The notes under the pieces are model-generated. The model did not search any database and had not been told where the DNA came from. It was given only the letters and a program-made list of their open reading frames with translations. A program made the position numbers and the translations under genes. A DNA stretch of 49,706 nucleotides from Candidatus Poseidonia sp. (lineage in GTDB: Archaea > Thermoplasmatota > Poseidoniia > Poseidoniales > Poseidoniaceae), in contig JASLVM010000010.1 in assembly GCA_030741355.1 (NCBI GenBank), positions 1 to 49,706 on the forward strand. Direction: 5' to 3'. Shown here piece after piece: positions 27,801 through 35,251 of the stretch; positions within the stretch are counted from its first letter, which is position 1; every line of letters begins with the position of its first letter.

Positions 27801-30151
27801 ATGTTGGTGCCTGCGTAGAGGCTGCCACCGTTGATACCGGATTCGATAGCGAAGTCAAAGAATTGCTGAGGGCGCGTCTGCCAAGAAGAGCCTTGACCGA
27901 AACTTGTCAGTTGGTTGCCGTCCCACCTGCGAGCACCTTGTTGCGTTCCGATGTAGAGATTGAACCCGTCGGTATCCAACGCGTAGATTTGGTCGGAAGG
28001 GAGCAGACCACCACGGTTGCCTGCGGTCAAGGGTGAGAGAATTTCACCGGTGCTGAGATCCTTTCGCACCACACCGTAGCCTTGCAAGCCGAGGTGGAGG
28101 ATGTCGCCGACCATGGCGACCGGCGCATTGTTGACGCCGTTGATGCCGGTGGAGCCCCAAGGTTCGAGCCAGGTGTCGTTGGTGATGTCATAGCGGAGCA
28201 GGCCTTTGTTTTCCGTGGCCATGTAAGCGGTGGTGTCAAAGAGCGCAACGTCCCCGACGAAGGATGTAGGCAAGCCGTTCGTTGTGTCATAAGCGATGCA
28301 ACCAGCAGTGGCACGGTCAAAGTGGACGAAGACACCGCTCTCCAAGGAAAACACAACGCTGTCCGCATTCACCGCTATATCGAGAACCGTGGTGGAAGAG
28401 GGATAGCATCCGGATGTTCCGTCGTAGGATTGGATGGTGTTGCCGTTGGTGTCAATCTCAGCCACCGATGGCGTGCCTTCCATGGCCACGAATAACGAGG
28501 AGGTGCCTTGTTGAGCGCTTGGGCCAACCACCATGTCCAGCACATTATCGCTGAGCGTCCACGGGGCCATCCACGCTGACTGAGCGATGTCGTACCGCAA
28601 GAGTTTCATCGAGTTGTCGGCTGTACCCACGTAGAGCATGTTGTCAAGTTCAACAAGCGCTGTCATGTCATCGGTTGATGGAGCGCTGGCCAGCAGCATG
28701 TTTCCTTCGATGAACGGGACTTGGTTGGGTGAGAGATGGATCAAGTTCCCGCTTCCATCGTCAACCAAAAGGGCCTCAACAGCGGGTGAAGCAAGGCCGT
28801 TTGATGGCCAGTGAAGAAGGGATGCACCATCGTCAGCGAGTCCAAGCGTCGTGAGGGCGTAGGTTGTGGAGAAGACCCCGTTGGTCGTGTTGTAAGTGTG
28901 CAATGAATCGCCGTTGAGGATGAAAAGGGTGGGGCCAACACGAGCAAGGCCTGCAATGAAATCGCTGGCGAGCCAATTCCCTGAATTCCATGTTGACAAC
29001 CAAAAGCCGGCCACATAGTCAAACCGCCCAAGTCCGTTGTCAGGAGAGCCAAGGAGAAGTTGATTTCCGGATGTGGCCATGTGCGTGATGGTGTCGGAGT
29101 GAAGGTTGTTGGCCGAACTCCACGCAGCAAGGGGACTTCCTGTGTTGGCGTTGTATCGGAGGACACCAACGCCGTCAAACGCAGCATAGACCACGCCACC
29201 AACTTCGATCATGGCGAGGGGCTGTGCGCCTTCGGTGGTGGCGATACTTGAAACGGTACTCCATGCTGCTCCATTCCATTCTGAAAGCCCCTGTTGACTG
29301 GACGCATAGACTTCGCCTGCGCTGGTCATGAGGAACCGTTCAAAATCACCATCCGCCAGCGGTGTGATGAAACTGCTGTCGGCGGTCTGTAGGGCGCGGA
29401 ACGTGCCATCGCCCATCAAGAGGTGAAGGACGCCAGTGCTGCTGTCCATGACCATGTCAAGAACGCCGCCTTCGGTCTCGTAATCGTAAACATCGATCAC
29501 CGGGGGGTTGTTGTTGGCGTTGAGCACGAGAAGTTGATCGTTTACGGCGAGGTAAAGCAAGCCCGTTTCCGGGTTGACGGCCTGACTGCGAACTTCAAAA
29601 TCAAAAGGCGTGAGCGACACCAAGGGGTCGGCTGGCGAGAGCGCCTCAATGACCATCTTGGTGATTTCGGCGTCCGATGGCAAATCCCACCCTGCTCCTG
29701 AATTGCTGTTGGGGTTGAGGCGGCCGGCGTAGGTTTCACCGGTGGTGAAGGCGTTGGCTTCTCCGAGGACACCAAGGCCCCTCCAGTCAAGCAGGGAGGT
29801 CCCCAATCCGTCGATGACGAGTTGCGGCTCTTGGATGGTCATCCCGTCTTGTCCGCTGGCGCGAATTTCCAGCGTGACGTTGGACAATTCAGCGCCGGGT
29901 GCAAACGCCAAATCCCAGTCGGCACTCGCTCGTTGACCGGTTTCTGGGACGGCACCGAGGGCGTCCAAGGTGACCCAACCCGTGTCATTACTTCCTTCCA
30001 GTGGCCATGTGACGCCGCTTGGTTCAGCGTGTGCTGAAACGACCGGGGTTGTGAGGAGTGGACCCATTGACATGAGGACCATCAGGATGACCATGGAAAG
30101 GGCTCGTTGGCGACGAGCCCCAAGACGGTCACCTTGATGGCCGAGTTTCAT
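21818..30151 (-). CDS. Giant secreted, membrane-anchored beta-propeller/Fn3 protein
   Basis: About 2,777 residues. Residues 1-40 form a signal peptide (basic GARRQR, hydrophobic core, cut near SAHA). To ~1900 there are many propeller-type repeats (GLLRYDITNDTW, GVLRYDIANNQW, LYVGTADN), like two-component-regulator or Kelch propellers, probably several propellers in series. From ~1910 to ~2610 come about six Fn3-like modules, several of which open with a DDG motif. A single membrane helix (~2640-2660) is followed by KQRSKS and a ~110-residue cytoplasmic tail with Pro/Ala/Gln repeats and the LLDGLL/FLDDLL motifs. It should display a long stalk and head outside the cell, for adhesion or glycan binding. 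ATG 30151 is chosen because a TATA-like box lies 22 bases upstream; a GTG at 30172 is less likely. The coding frame is intact. Confidence 0.85.
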   Translation of the reverse strand: MKLGHQGDRLGARRQRALSMVILMVLMSMGPLLTTPVVSAHAEPSGVTWPLEGSNDTGWVTLDALGAVPETGQRASADWDLAFAPGAELSNVTLEIRASGQDGMTIQEPQLVIDGLGTSLLDWRGLGVLGEANAFTTGETYAGRLNPNSNSGAGWDLPSDAEITKMVIEALSPADPLVSLTPFDFEVRSQAVNPETGLLYLAVNDQLLVLNANNNPPVIDVYDYETEGGVLDMVMDSSTGVLHLLMGDGTFRALQTADSSFITPLADGDFERFLMTSAGEVYASSQQGLSEWNGAAWSTVSSIATTEGAQPLAMIEVGGVVYAAFDGVGVLRYNANTGSPLAAWSSANNLHSDTITHMATSGNQLLLGSPDNGLGRFDYVAGFWLSTWNSGNWLASDFIAGLARVGPTLFILNGDSLHTYNTTNGVFSTTYALTTLGLADDGASLLHWPSNGLASPAVEALLVDDGSGNLIHLSPNQVPFIEGNMLLASAPSTDDMTALVELDNMLYVGTADNSMKLLRYDIAQSAWMAPWTLSDNVLDMVVGPSAQQGTSSLFVAMEGTPSVAEIDTNGNTIQSYDGTSGCYPSSTTVLDIAVNADSVVFSLESGVFVHFDRATAGCIAYDTTNGLPTSFVGDVALFDTTAYMATENKGLLRYDITNDTWLEPWGSTGINGVNNAPVAMVGDILHLGLQGYGVVRKDLSTGEILSPLTAGNRGGLLPSDQIYALDTDGFNLYIGTQQGARRWDGNQLTSFGQGSSWQTRPQQFFDFAIESGINGGSLYAGTNIGVCKYTIATMGINDCQNVYDGMPNWATYSVGYDNTYVYGGTTSGVGLITKSNFQHDQNWGQDTQTGNAVVEVMGNTAYIGTEGLGVLRYDIANNQWLTPFTEDNGVLDGGNDDVTGLVADIRPNLLWVGGDDGFQLINVTTGGEAYDIERSSSLYNAASAPHDMLIHNNILYYHARTTSDEVSRLDVANLTALSNLDIGAQVGENGGDIVNMEMSGDTLMVSVVSGQWWNSDGSGGIARWNTTISSWEANILPTGSIDRVTAYESSNGNTWVSWGELKLELYDSNQNLVNAWTNFEFPIRGIVEHNGETLFATEDGVARYNEITNTWNTTWEAGNGLPSNAGDIFYELWTDGTHLVVGGADFNRFGQFEEGIISHRNGAGAWTSYPADSYTNIPNGYPISMEMCGGVLNIAMYNNNGGIARLDLPNATVNSGLDSSQLDGTAPASVTCDSQDTLYIGYYNDNQPISRYSYATSAFLSSLTTSSHNLPSDRVWYDALSHSGTQLIVGHAVGNFGPNLIAGGYSTLVANGATALQAQIQGAGSPVTSLQWLTRSSEWLIGRAGGSSGYSEVATLSSSGRQTVVDLPGLVSGQVSTMVANATHLWASTGTSATSGNFGGTGTGLLQGTFLPNGTIEWQYGWTLPGNTVASDLHLHGTDLYIASSPGGMLKLDTLTKVISNIGGSLHTKFDTMHTYNSQLVIGLAGEGGSPPGVQMFNPNTDQFGNGRLIAGLPSNIVNGFADSTGVLYIATDGGIGRWNYTTNGWMDSITVSKGLPTNVVEDVVVVASKVYMATPSGVFVWDPSTQSGTTLTKTNGLMGQSAWGLAVNTNNVGISTLIVSHDGRGAVDRPGVSLVDPSTLQVSSTHRFDQLPSNTVTALAADWWGIHMATDVGPLTHWNASSGDFEDGTTAFQFQYPILQMMSDGEDVLSVGSQNNMMLSEARTDGHPFKATLSATNVKAGALGANHLWAITEEGLQGWDRTGQFTPLESTSMRRALPLTVRGFGSGGMNITTMTHPGMPIDLVDPANPHALDSTLGTPGVHGLLFQNVPIVLTSPVTGAAVWAKSVALEYNVLLDLSQDPTLELNLQDAVDNGMLYNNTRHVTLRLFSPANGSLEARLTYDYVRTDTPVSMVGLEDRPDDGGGVLTASWSLVHDEDFARYLVFLNEGPWATAPTELELLGQTPDKAISLHSRLAADIETANGVALKDGTDYYGVVVAEYTDGRWGKVSAPFGPTTPSDEIPGAPLWAAANAMGSSGDDGDIELEWARCTALDLASTNVYVSTTPMVDALGRTPYTSYAPNEGNQSVISQTPGVPVWIGFTCVDTAGQENLSNVTVVGPVVPTGELNDNDAPDPVMGTEASDVPDDEGGRIMVEWNISTAEDCAFYTVFVKQGEHAQDDMASVDGFSQAAVINPCDENQTIVSSLDGVPLIDGQVYTVGVVAYDVWLNGNVDEVKLVTVTPLQNIIGQGATPPRITSLMAFDHANDDGTAIDVVWEPSTVNDFASYTVWVANAPVEDLSLAYAAFGNNPNVCGCFSFNKQWIDERTNPIELTISTALYVDDGNDLSQGSPDLIKADVELYVAVTVHDLKGNVHLTDLTQVSVTPIDNINDKTAPDRLTDLTLTDRPNDDGSALLLSFDLSDADDVWEYLVYAETYNFEGKVGQQGTQMALNPIATLDRAPSLPLVIDVVAGDVPVIPGQEVWVAVVVVDSSMNAHVDMLTVVSTAATDEGITDPGVYLPDIEDVEAEWFEENTIFVEWQHSVNANVRGYHIYISDEMFTSTDDATMVGETVSANSFLITSDVFDGLNNATAYYVAVVPYDDTVAKSTVEAVKLDALGATGGDDGNSGSESPFSLEALLTAPNLIAAGMFLIVVLLLVIVVRGRSTSKQRSKSWELQEATWGIQDSNWDTPSQAAPAATTPAAAPAPPPGITTQQANDIYAAANQIQSPDYGRPAYQATQPVLQPRVDPSLLDGLLDAPEPAQKSPQIDTSFLDDLL

Positions 30152-30495
30152 GGGTTGGGGTGTATTTTTCACTTATTTGAAAGGAAGCCTTCGCTGTCTG
30201 TACAATTCTCAACGAAAATCCAACCCGCAACAGGAGAATATCGGGGGAATCTTTTCGTTCTATGGCCCTTCTTTTCAAACATGGAAGAAGCGTTTTGGAC
30301 GGCACGACCGTCGCCTCATCAGATGCCGCCAAGAACACCTATTTTCTAAAGCGAATCAAGCAATATCTCGACCAACTCCAATGAACACAGCCCTACGTGC
30401 TCGCACGGTGTTGATGTGCTGAAACAGCGTCACGACCGCTTCAACTTCGCACAACAATCAAACCCTGCCTTCCCGCCCTTTTTTTGGGGAAGCCC
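30152..30495. other. Divergent intergenic region between giant surface gene and malic enzyme gene
   Basis: This gap of 344 bases holds the minus-strand TATA-like box (30174-30181), a hairpin GACGG-CACGA-CCGTC (30298-30312), and a T7 run flanked by CCC and GGGG (30476-30489) just before the malic enzyme start. I found no tRNA, convincing small ORF or repeat. No TATA box is obvious for the plus-strand gene. Confidence 0.4.
30174..30181 (-). promoter_or_regulatory. TATA-like box TTCAAATA of the giant surface gene (leaderless)
   Basis: TTCAAATA on the minus strand ends exactly 22 bases before the ATG at 30151, so transcription would start at or near the start codon. No Shine-Dalgarno is present. 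The same box occurs before the MMPL gene at 41842-41849. Confidence 0.55.
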
Positions 30496-32820
30496 ATGTC
30501 CATGAGCAAAAAAGACCGGATGCTGCGCAAAGAAGCGCTTGAGTATCACGAGGCAGAACCGCAAGGAAAAATCAAGGTGGTCCCAACCAAACCTCATTCA
30601 ACCGCTCACGAGTTGAGTTTGGCCTACTCCCCTGGCGTGGCCTATCCTTGTTTGGAGATTGAGAAGCGACCAGAAGACGCTTATCGCTACACTTCCAAAG
30701 GCAACTTGGTCGCTGTGATTTCCAACGGTACGGCCGTGCTCGGCTTGGGCAACATCGGTGCTCTGGCCAGCAAACCCGTCATGGAAGGCAAGGGATTGCT
30801 GCTCAAGACCTTCGCCGGTATTGATGTGTTTGACATCGAAGTGGACACCGAAGACCCCGAGGAATTCATCAACACCGTCGTGAACATTTCCAAAACCTTC
30901 GGAGGCATCAACCTGGAGGACATCAAAGCCCCTGAGTGCTTTGAAATCGAACGCCGCATCGCTGAAGCGACCGACATTCCGGTCATGCACGACGACCAGC
31001 ACGGCACGGCCATCATCTCCGCAGCGGCCCTCCTCAACGCCGCCGAACTCCAAGGCAAGGCGCTCGCCGACCTCTCGGTGGTCGTCATCGGCGCCGGCGC
31101 ATCGGCCATCGCCTGTGCGAATCACTACGTTGCCGTGGGTGTGAGCATGGACAACATCACCCTTGTGGACAGCCAAGGCATCATCACCAAGGCTCGTTTG
31201 GATGCGGGTGAATTGAACGAATACAAAGCGCCCTTTGCACAAGACCGACCCGCTGGCGACCTGGCGGACGCTCTGAAGGGTGCCGACGTCATGTTGGGCC
31301 TGTCTCGAGGCGGCTTGGTCACCAAGGACATGGTGGCCAGCATGGCGGAGAAACCGATCATCTTCGCCTTGGCCAACCCAACACCTGAAATCCTCCCCGA
31401 AGAGGTTCTTCAAGTGCGCAAAGACGCCATCATCGCCACGGGACGTTCCGACTACCCCAATCAGGTGAACAACGTCCTCGGTTTCCCTTACATTTTCCGA
31501 GGCGCTCTTGATGTCCGAGCACGAGACATCACGCAGAACATGAAGATGGCCGCCACCAAAGCCCTCGCAGCCCTTGCCAAAGAACCCGTGCCGGATTACA
31601 TCTCGGCCGCCTACGACGGCGTGGTCATGCAATACGGTCCCGAGTACATCATCCCCAAACCCTTCGACCGACGGGTGCTCCTTTGGGAGGCCGCTGCAGT
31701 TGCGCAAGCCGCCATCGACGAGGGCATTGCCGGTGTTTCGGCTGAGGAATTCAGCATTGACCGCTACAGAGAAGAGCTCGAGGCTCGTTTGGGTGAATCG
31801 TATTCGGTCATGCGCCAGATGATCAATCAGGTCAAAGGCAAAGGGAAACGGATTGTGTTCCCCGAAGGCGATAAAGAACCCGTGCTTCGTGCAGCCGCTC
31901 AACTGGTGGAGCAAAACATCTGCCACCCCATCCTCTTGGGTCCAGTTGATCGCATCGACCGAATGGTGGAGGATTTGGGTTTGAATTTCGAATACGAAGC
32001 CTTCGACCCTCGCTACGACGAGCGTCGGAAAACGGAGTATGCCAACGCTTTCTTCAAGCGGCGACAGCGAAAAGGCACCACGTGGCCGGACGCCGCTCGC
32101 CTGCTCAAAAGCCGGCCCTACTTTGCTGCCCAGATGGTTCACGCAGGCGATGCAGACGGCTTTGTTGGTGGGGTCAGCCGAAATTATGCTGACGTCCTCA
32201 AGCCAACGCTCGAACTCATTGGCAAGGCCGACGATGCCCACTGTGTCATCGGATGTTACATGATGAACATCAAAGGACGAACGATTTTCCTCGCTGACGC
32301 CACGGTGAACGTCTATCCTGACAGCCGAACGCTGGCTGAAATTGCCGTTCAAACCGCCAAGGTGGCTCGCCGGTTCGGCGTGGCGCCCCGTGTCGCCATG
32401 CTTTCGTTCTCCAATTTCGGCTCCACGCGTGCTCAGCGCTCCGAACGCATTGAAGAAGCGGTCATCATGGCCAGGACATTGGACCCGACCTTGATGATCG
32501 ACGGGCCGATGCAAAGCGACACCGCCCTCAATCCATTGATTCAGGAAGAATACCCGTTCATGAAACTCGTTGGCCCGGCCAACGTGCTGATTCTGCCCAA
32601 CCTGGCGTCGGCCAACATCGCCTACAAACTCCTTGAGGAACTTGGCGACGCAGAGATGACGGGGCCTATCCTCGAAGGCATGGCACACCCTGTGCAATTG
32701 GTTGCTCGCCAAGACGGTGTGCGCCACATTGTGAACATGGCTACGATTTGTACGGCTGATGCCATTCGAAAGGACACTTATTGGGCGACGCTCATCGACG
32801 AAGACTCGACATCATCGTAG
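30496..32820 (+). CDS. maeB: NADP-dependent malic enzyme fused to phosphotransacetylase domain
   Basis: About 774 residues, as in bacterial MaeB (759). The malic domain has YSPGVAYPC, a DDQHGTA metal-binding loop and IGAGASAIA dinucleotide-binding motif (residues ~1-410). The C-terminal domain (~425-774) is phosphotransacetylase-like, with FPEGDKEPV, VGGVSRNYADVLKP and PANVLILPN. In MaeB this domain is regulatory and binds acetyl-CoA rather than acting as an enzyme. It converts malate to pyruvate, producing NADPH. ATG 30496 follows GGGGA by five bases; ATG 30502 and TTG 30484 are alternatives. It ends 43 bases inside the convergent FGE-like gene. Confidence 0.88.
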   Translation: MSMSKKDRMLRKEALEYHEAEPQGKIKVVPTKPHSTAHELSLAYSPGVAYPCLEIEKRPEDAYRYTSKGNLVAVISNGTAVLGLGNIGALASKPVMEGKGLLLKTFAGIDVFDIEVDTEDPEEFINTVVNISKTFGGINLEDIKAPECFEIERRIAEATDIPVMHDDQHGTAIISAAALLNAAELQGKALADLSVVVIGAGASAIACANHYVAVGVSMDNITLVDSQGIITKARLDAGELNEYKAPFAQDRPAGDLADALKGADVMLGLSRGGLVTKDMVASMAEKPIIFALANPTPEILPEEVLQVRKDAIIATGRSDYPNQVNNVLGFPYIFRGALDVRARDITQNMKMAATKALAALAKEPVPDYISAAYDGVVMQYGPEYIIPKPFDRRVLLWEAAAVAQAAIDEGIAGVSAEEFSIDRYREELEARLGESYSVMRQMINQVKGKGKRIVFPEGDKEPVLRAAAQLVEQNICHPILLGPVDRIDRMVEDLGLNFEYEAFDPRYDERRKTEYANAFFKRRQRKGTTWPDAARLLKSRPYFAAQMVHAGDADGFVGGVSRNYADVLKPTLELIGKADDAHCVIGCYMMNIKGRTIFLADATVNVYPDSRTLAEIAVQTAKVARRFGVAPRVAMLSFSNFGSTRAQRSERIEEAVIMARTLDPTLMIDGPMQSDTALNPLIQEEYPFMKLVGPANVLILPNLASANIAYKLLEELGDAEMTGPILEGMAHPVQLVARQDGVRHIVNMATICTADAIRKDTYWATLIDEDSTSS

Positions 32821-33644
32821 CGGAGAACAGGCCGACGTGGTCGCCAGATGGCTCCGGTGAAGAAACCGGCGCACAGACCTCCAAACAGGAGGTTCACCCA
32901 TCCCTCGGTCGCGTAATCGCCCATGCCTCTGAGGACCGGAATAAGGAAGGAAGGCACGATGCCCAATACGGTCGTCCACAGGAGTTCTGACCGCACGTTC
33001 TTCCATCGGTCGGTGTGCTCGGGAACGCGCTTGGGTTCGCTCGTGCGCACCGGTGTGAGGGCCAATCTGGCCACGACCTTGGGGAGTGGACGGTCAAACG
33101 GTACGCTGGTGATGGCGGTGATGGTCTCGTTTCGGGGGTGGACGGCGATGGCAGCTTTCTGTGTCGATGCAGGGCCGAGGAGTTCGTTGGGTCGAGGGCG
33201 GCCGTCCATCATCGCCCCTCGATTGTTGGAGGAAGGTGCATCCGCCAAGCGTTCCGTGAATCCGTTTTGGAGGGTTAAGATGCGCTGGTCTCGAGCGGCC
33301 TGCCATTCGGCTTGTGTGAGGGCGCGTAGTTCCCATGCACCGTCCAAGTTTTTGGTCGCCTCGTCGAATTCTGGCGTGTTCATCATGTGGTGAGCCAATT
33401 CCCCTAATTCGCTGGAAGTGAGGGCTTCGGTTGGTTGTTGGGAGGACGCTCCTTCTGCTTTGACCCCCATGGCGTTGGCCACCTCTTCCTCGGTGAGGGG
33501 TGAAGGCAAGACGTAGAAGTTCGGCGTCTTGGCTTCATAGCACGGTCGTTGACCGGCGTAGACCCAGCCGCCTTTTGTGGTGCCAAGGACCGTGGTGGCT
33601 TCGTTCACCGCAACGAATTCGAGACCGCAGAGGCTGATGCTCAC
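32778..33644 (-). CDS. FGE/sulfatase-modifying-factor-like protein with two C-terminal membrane helices
   Basis: A 288-residue protein. CGLEFVAVNEATTVLG, PNFYVLPSPLTEEEVANAMG and ELRALTQAEWQAARD match, in order, the FGE pattern of an opening strand with MG, FYI..(Y)EVT..(E), and RLPTEAEWEYA. The rest of the FGE domain (GN..D, SWNDA, GFR) is missing, so this is a short, probably non-catalytic derivative. Two membrane helices lie near the C-terminus (~218-262). Starts at GTG with GAGGGG upstream, nine bases after the PTGES2-like gene stop. The FGE relation is my pattern match and needs a profile search; an unknown membrane protein is the fallback. Confidence 0.55.
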   Translation of the reverse strand: MSISLCGLEFVAVNEATTVLGTTKGGWVYAGQRPCYEAKTPNFYVLPSPLTEEEVANAMGVKAEGASSQQPTEALTSSELGELAHHMMNTPEFDEATKNLDGAWELRALTQAEWQAARDQRILTLQNGFTERLADAPSSNNRGAMMDGRPRPNELLGPASTQKAAIAVHPRNETITAITSVPFDRPLPKVVARLALTPVRTSEPKRVPEHTDRWKNVRSELLWTTVLGIVPSFLIPVLRGMGDYATEGWVNLLFGGLCAGFFTGAIWRPRRPVLRYDDVESSSMSVAQ

Positions 33645-33653
33645 GTCAACCCC

Positions 33654-34346
33654 TCAATTCAACGATGCTTCCATGCGCTTGTACCACGCCATACCGTTGG
33701 CGTGGTCGGAGAGTTGTTCGAATTGTGGATAAGGCGAAATCGACCGCACATAACCAAAGGCAGCGAAGTCCACCAGGTCCGGTGAATCGCCTCCGAAGAA
33801 GGGCTGTTGCTCGTGGGCTTCGGTGAATTCCGTGAGCAAATCGTGCCAGAGTTGCTTGGGTTTCCGTCCGTCTTTCTTGACGCGTTTCTTGGCGATGATG
33901 CCCCACATGATGGGGAAGCCGGCCCATGCGTAGAGGCGCTTGGAAAAGAAACCGAAGTTCTCGATCTTCGAGATGCGCGTGGTGGTTTTCAGGGCTGAAC
34001 CAAGACTGCCGTAGAGGATGGGAACGGTGGCTTTGGACATGTGCGTGTCCACCCATTCCATCCACGTGTCTTGCCGGGCTTTGTCACCTTGGTTGGCCAT
34101 TTTTCCACCGTTGTACTTCTCATCGATGATGCGGAGAATGGGGGTGGAATCAACGTGATGTTGGCCTTCTTCATCGGTGAAGACCGGCACTTTCCCCCAA
34201 TCTCCCGTGAAGGCCACTGCTTTCTTGATGCGCATCCCGTTCACGGGCACATGTTCGGTCTCCACCTTGAGGTGCTCAAGCAGACCACGCACTTTCCAAC
34301 AGAACGGGCACGAGTAGAGGAGGTGCAAGGTTGGGGTTTGACCCAT
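33654..34346 (-). CDS. PTGES2-like thioredoxin/GST-fold protein
   Basis: About 230 residues: an N-terminal glutaredoxin/GST thioredoxin domain with C13-P-F-C16 (YSCPFCWKVRGLLEHL), cis-Pro segment GKVPVF, and DSTPILRIIDEKY, then a helical GST C-terminal domain ending WYKRMEASL. The CPFC motif, HVPVN loop and KVP.....E resemble prostaglandin E synthase 2 and its bacterial homologues rather than glutaredoxin alone. A glutathione-independent thiol or heme-binding role is possible. Start: ATG 34346 has AGGTGA four bases before it, better than ATG 34364 or TTG 34376. Possibly an operon with the small gene upstream and the FGE-like gene downstream. Confidence 0.7.
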   Translation of the reverse strand: MGQTPTLHLLYSCPFCWKVRGLLEHLKVETEHVPVNGMRIKKAVAFTGDWGKVPVFTDEEGQHHVDSTPILRIIDEKYNGGKMANQGDKARQDTWMEWVDTHMSKATVPILYGSLGSALKTTTRISKIENFGFFSKRLYAWAGFPIMWGIIAKKRVKKDGRKPKQLWHDLLTEFTEAHEQQPFFGGDSPDLVDFAAFGYVRSISPYPQFEQLSDHANGMAWYKRMEASLN

Positions 34347-34372
34347 GAAGTCACCTGTGGGCATGACCTTCT

Positions 34373-34738
34373 TCAAGCCTCGTTCCCTTCATCCAGGCCG
34401 GGCTTCCATCCAGCCTTCCAAAAGTTGAGGTCATCCAACCAGTTCATCCATTCTTTGTCGGTGGAGTTCAGCAACCGAAAGGCGCGTCCTTCCAAACCCT
34501 CGCGAAGCGAGGGCGACATGTCGCCTCTGTCCATGGCTTCTTTCCACTCCACCTGCATGTATCGGATTTGACGGCGTGCTTCCTCTGGTTGGTCAAAATT
34601 CATCTCACAGGCGTCGCGCAACTCCGCCAACCACGTTCGCGTGTCTTTCAAAATAGGGTCGTTGCTGTTGGAGGTTTGTTTGGCCTTCTTTCCAAACGGC
34701 CACCAGCCCATGATGTACCGTCGTTCATGTTGGTTCAT
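34373..34738 (-). CDS. Small basic/acidic cytosolic protein, function unknown
   Basis: About 121 residues with no signal or membrane helix; N-terminus [11 protein letters not shown] is basic with aromatic residues, followed by helical acidic sequence ([27 protein letters not shown]). Starts at ATG 34738; ATG 34711 (MGWWPFGKK) and ATG 34750 are alternatives and none has a convincing ribosome site. It overlaps or abuts the PTGES2-like gene depending on that gene's start. A weak box, TTGAATT, lies 21 bases before 34738. No family recognised. Confidence 0.6.
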   Translation of the reverse strand: MNQHERRYIMGWWPFGKKAKQTSNSNDPILKDTRTWLAELRDACEMNFDQPEEARRQIRYMQVEWKEAMDRGDMSPSLREGLEGRAFRLLNSTDKEWMNWLDDLNFWKAGWKPGLDEGNEA

Positions 34739-34790
34739 GGTCTTGTCCATTCGCCAACGAATTCAAGAGGCGAGTTCACAAGAGGTGGCC

Positions 34791-35225
34791 ATGGGCCGCC
34801 TGACCGTTCACACGCACGGTGTTCCCAAAGAAAAAGCGATGAAGCAACTCATCGAGATGTACGGGGAGCGCCTCAAAGGACGCGGGGTGTCTGTTGAACA
34901 CCACCCCTCGAAGTTGGATGCGACGACGTATGTGGAACGTCTGCTCTCCAAGAGCGGGCGTTTGATTTTGCTCGATGAAGCCGGCGCCCAAGAATCGTCG
35001 TTAGCGTTCGCGGCTCGCTACGAGGCATGGCAATTGGGCAGCGACAGCGTCCATCTCGCTCTGGGGCCCGCCGAAGGCTGGCCGATTCATGGGGGCTTGG
35101 ACGGGTTGGAACGCCTCTCGCTTTCAGAGATGACCTTCCCCCACGAACTGGCGGCGGTCATGCTGGTCGAGCAACTCTACAGAGCAAGTGAACTCCAACG
35201 CGGTTCAGGTTATCACAAAGCATGA
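34791..35225 (+). CDS. rlmH: RlmH-like 23S rRNA methyltransferase (SPOUT)
   Basis: A 144-residue SPOUT methyltransferase. [17 protein letters not shown] (58-74), ALGPAEGW (90-97), the [20 protein letters not shown] helix (109-128) and the final YHK follow RlmH (E. coli, 155 residues) closely. RlmH methylates N3 of pseudouridine 1915 in 23S rRNA at the ribosomal A site. The N-terminal strand and its loop are shorter here. GAGGTG precedes ATG 34791, so I place the start there and ignore the open frame that runs back to 34641 on the other side of the divergent gap. RlmH is mainly bacterial, which points to transfer. Confidence 0.8.
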   Translation: MGRLTVHTHGVPKEKAMKQLIEMYGERLKGRGVSVEHHPSKLDATTYVERLLSKSGRLILLDEAGAQESSLAFAARYEAWQLGSDSVHLALGPAEGWPIHGGLDGLERLSLSEMTFPHELAAVMLVEQLYRASELQRGSGYHKA

Positions 35226-35251
35226 TATCGGTCGGCGCTTAGGAGGCCACC

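Noticed and set aside
21818-30151. CRISPR or simple DNA repeats in the giant gene
   Set aside because: The repetition is at the protein level with diverged codons; no identical DNA units with regular spacers.
30598-32727. 709-codon open frame on the minus strand opposite maeB
   Set aside because: It mirrors a clear malic enzyme with high GC third-position codons. The translation is His/Gly/Val-rich and has no recognisable domain or ribosome site.
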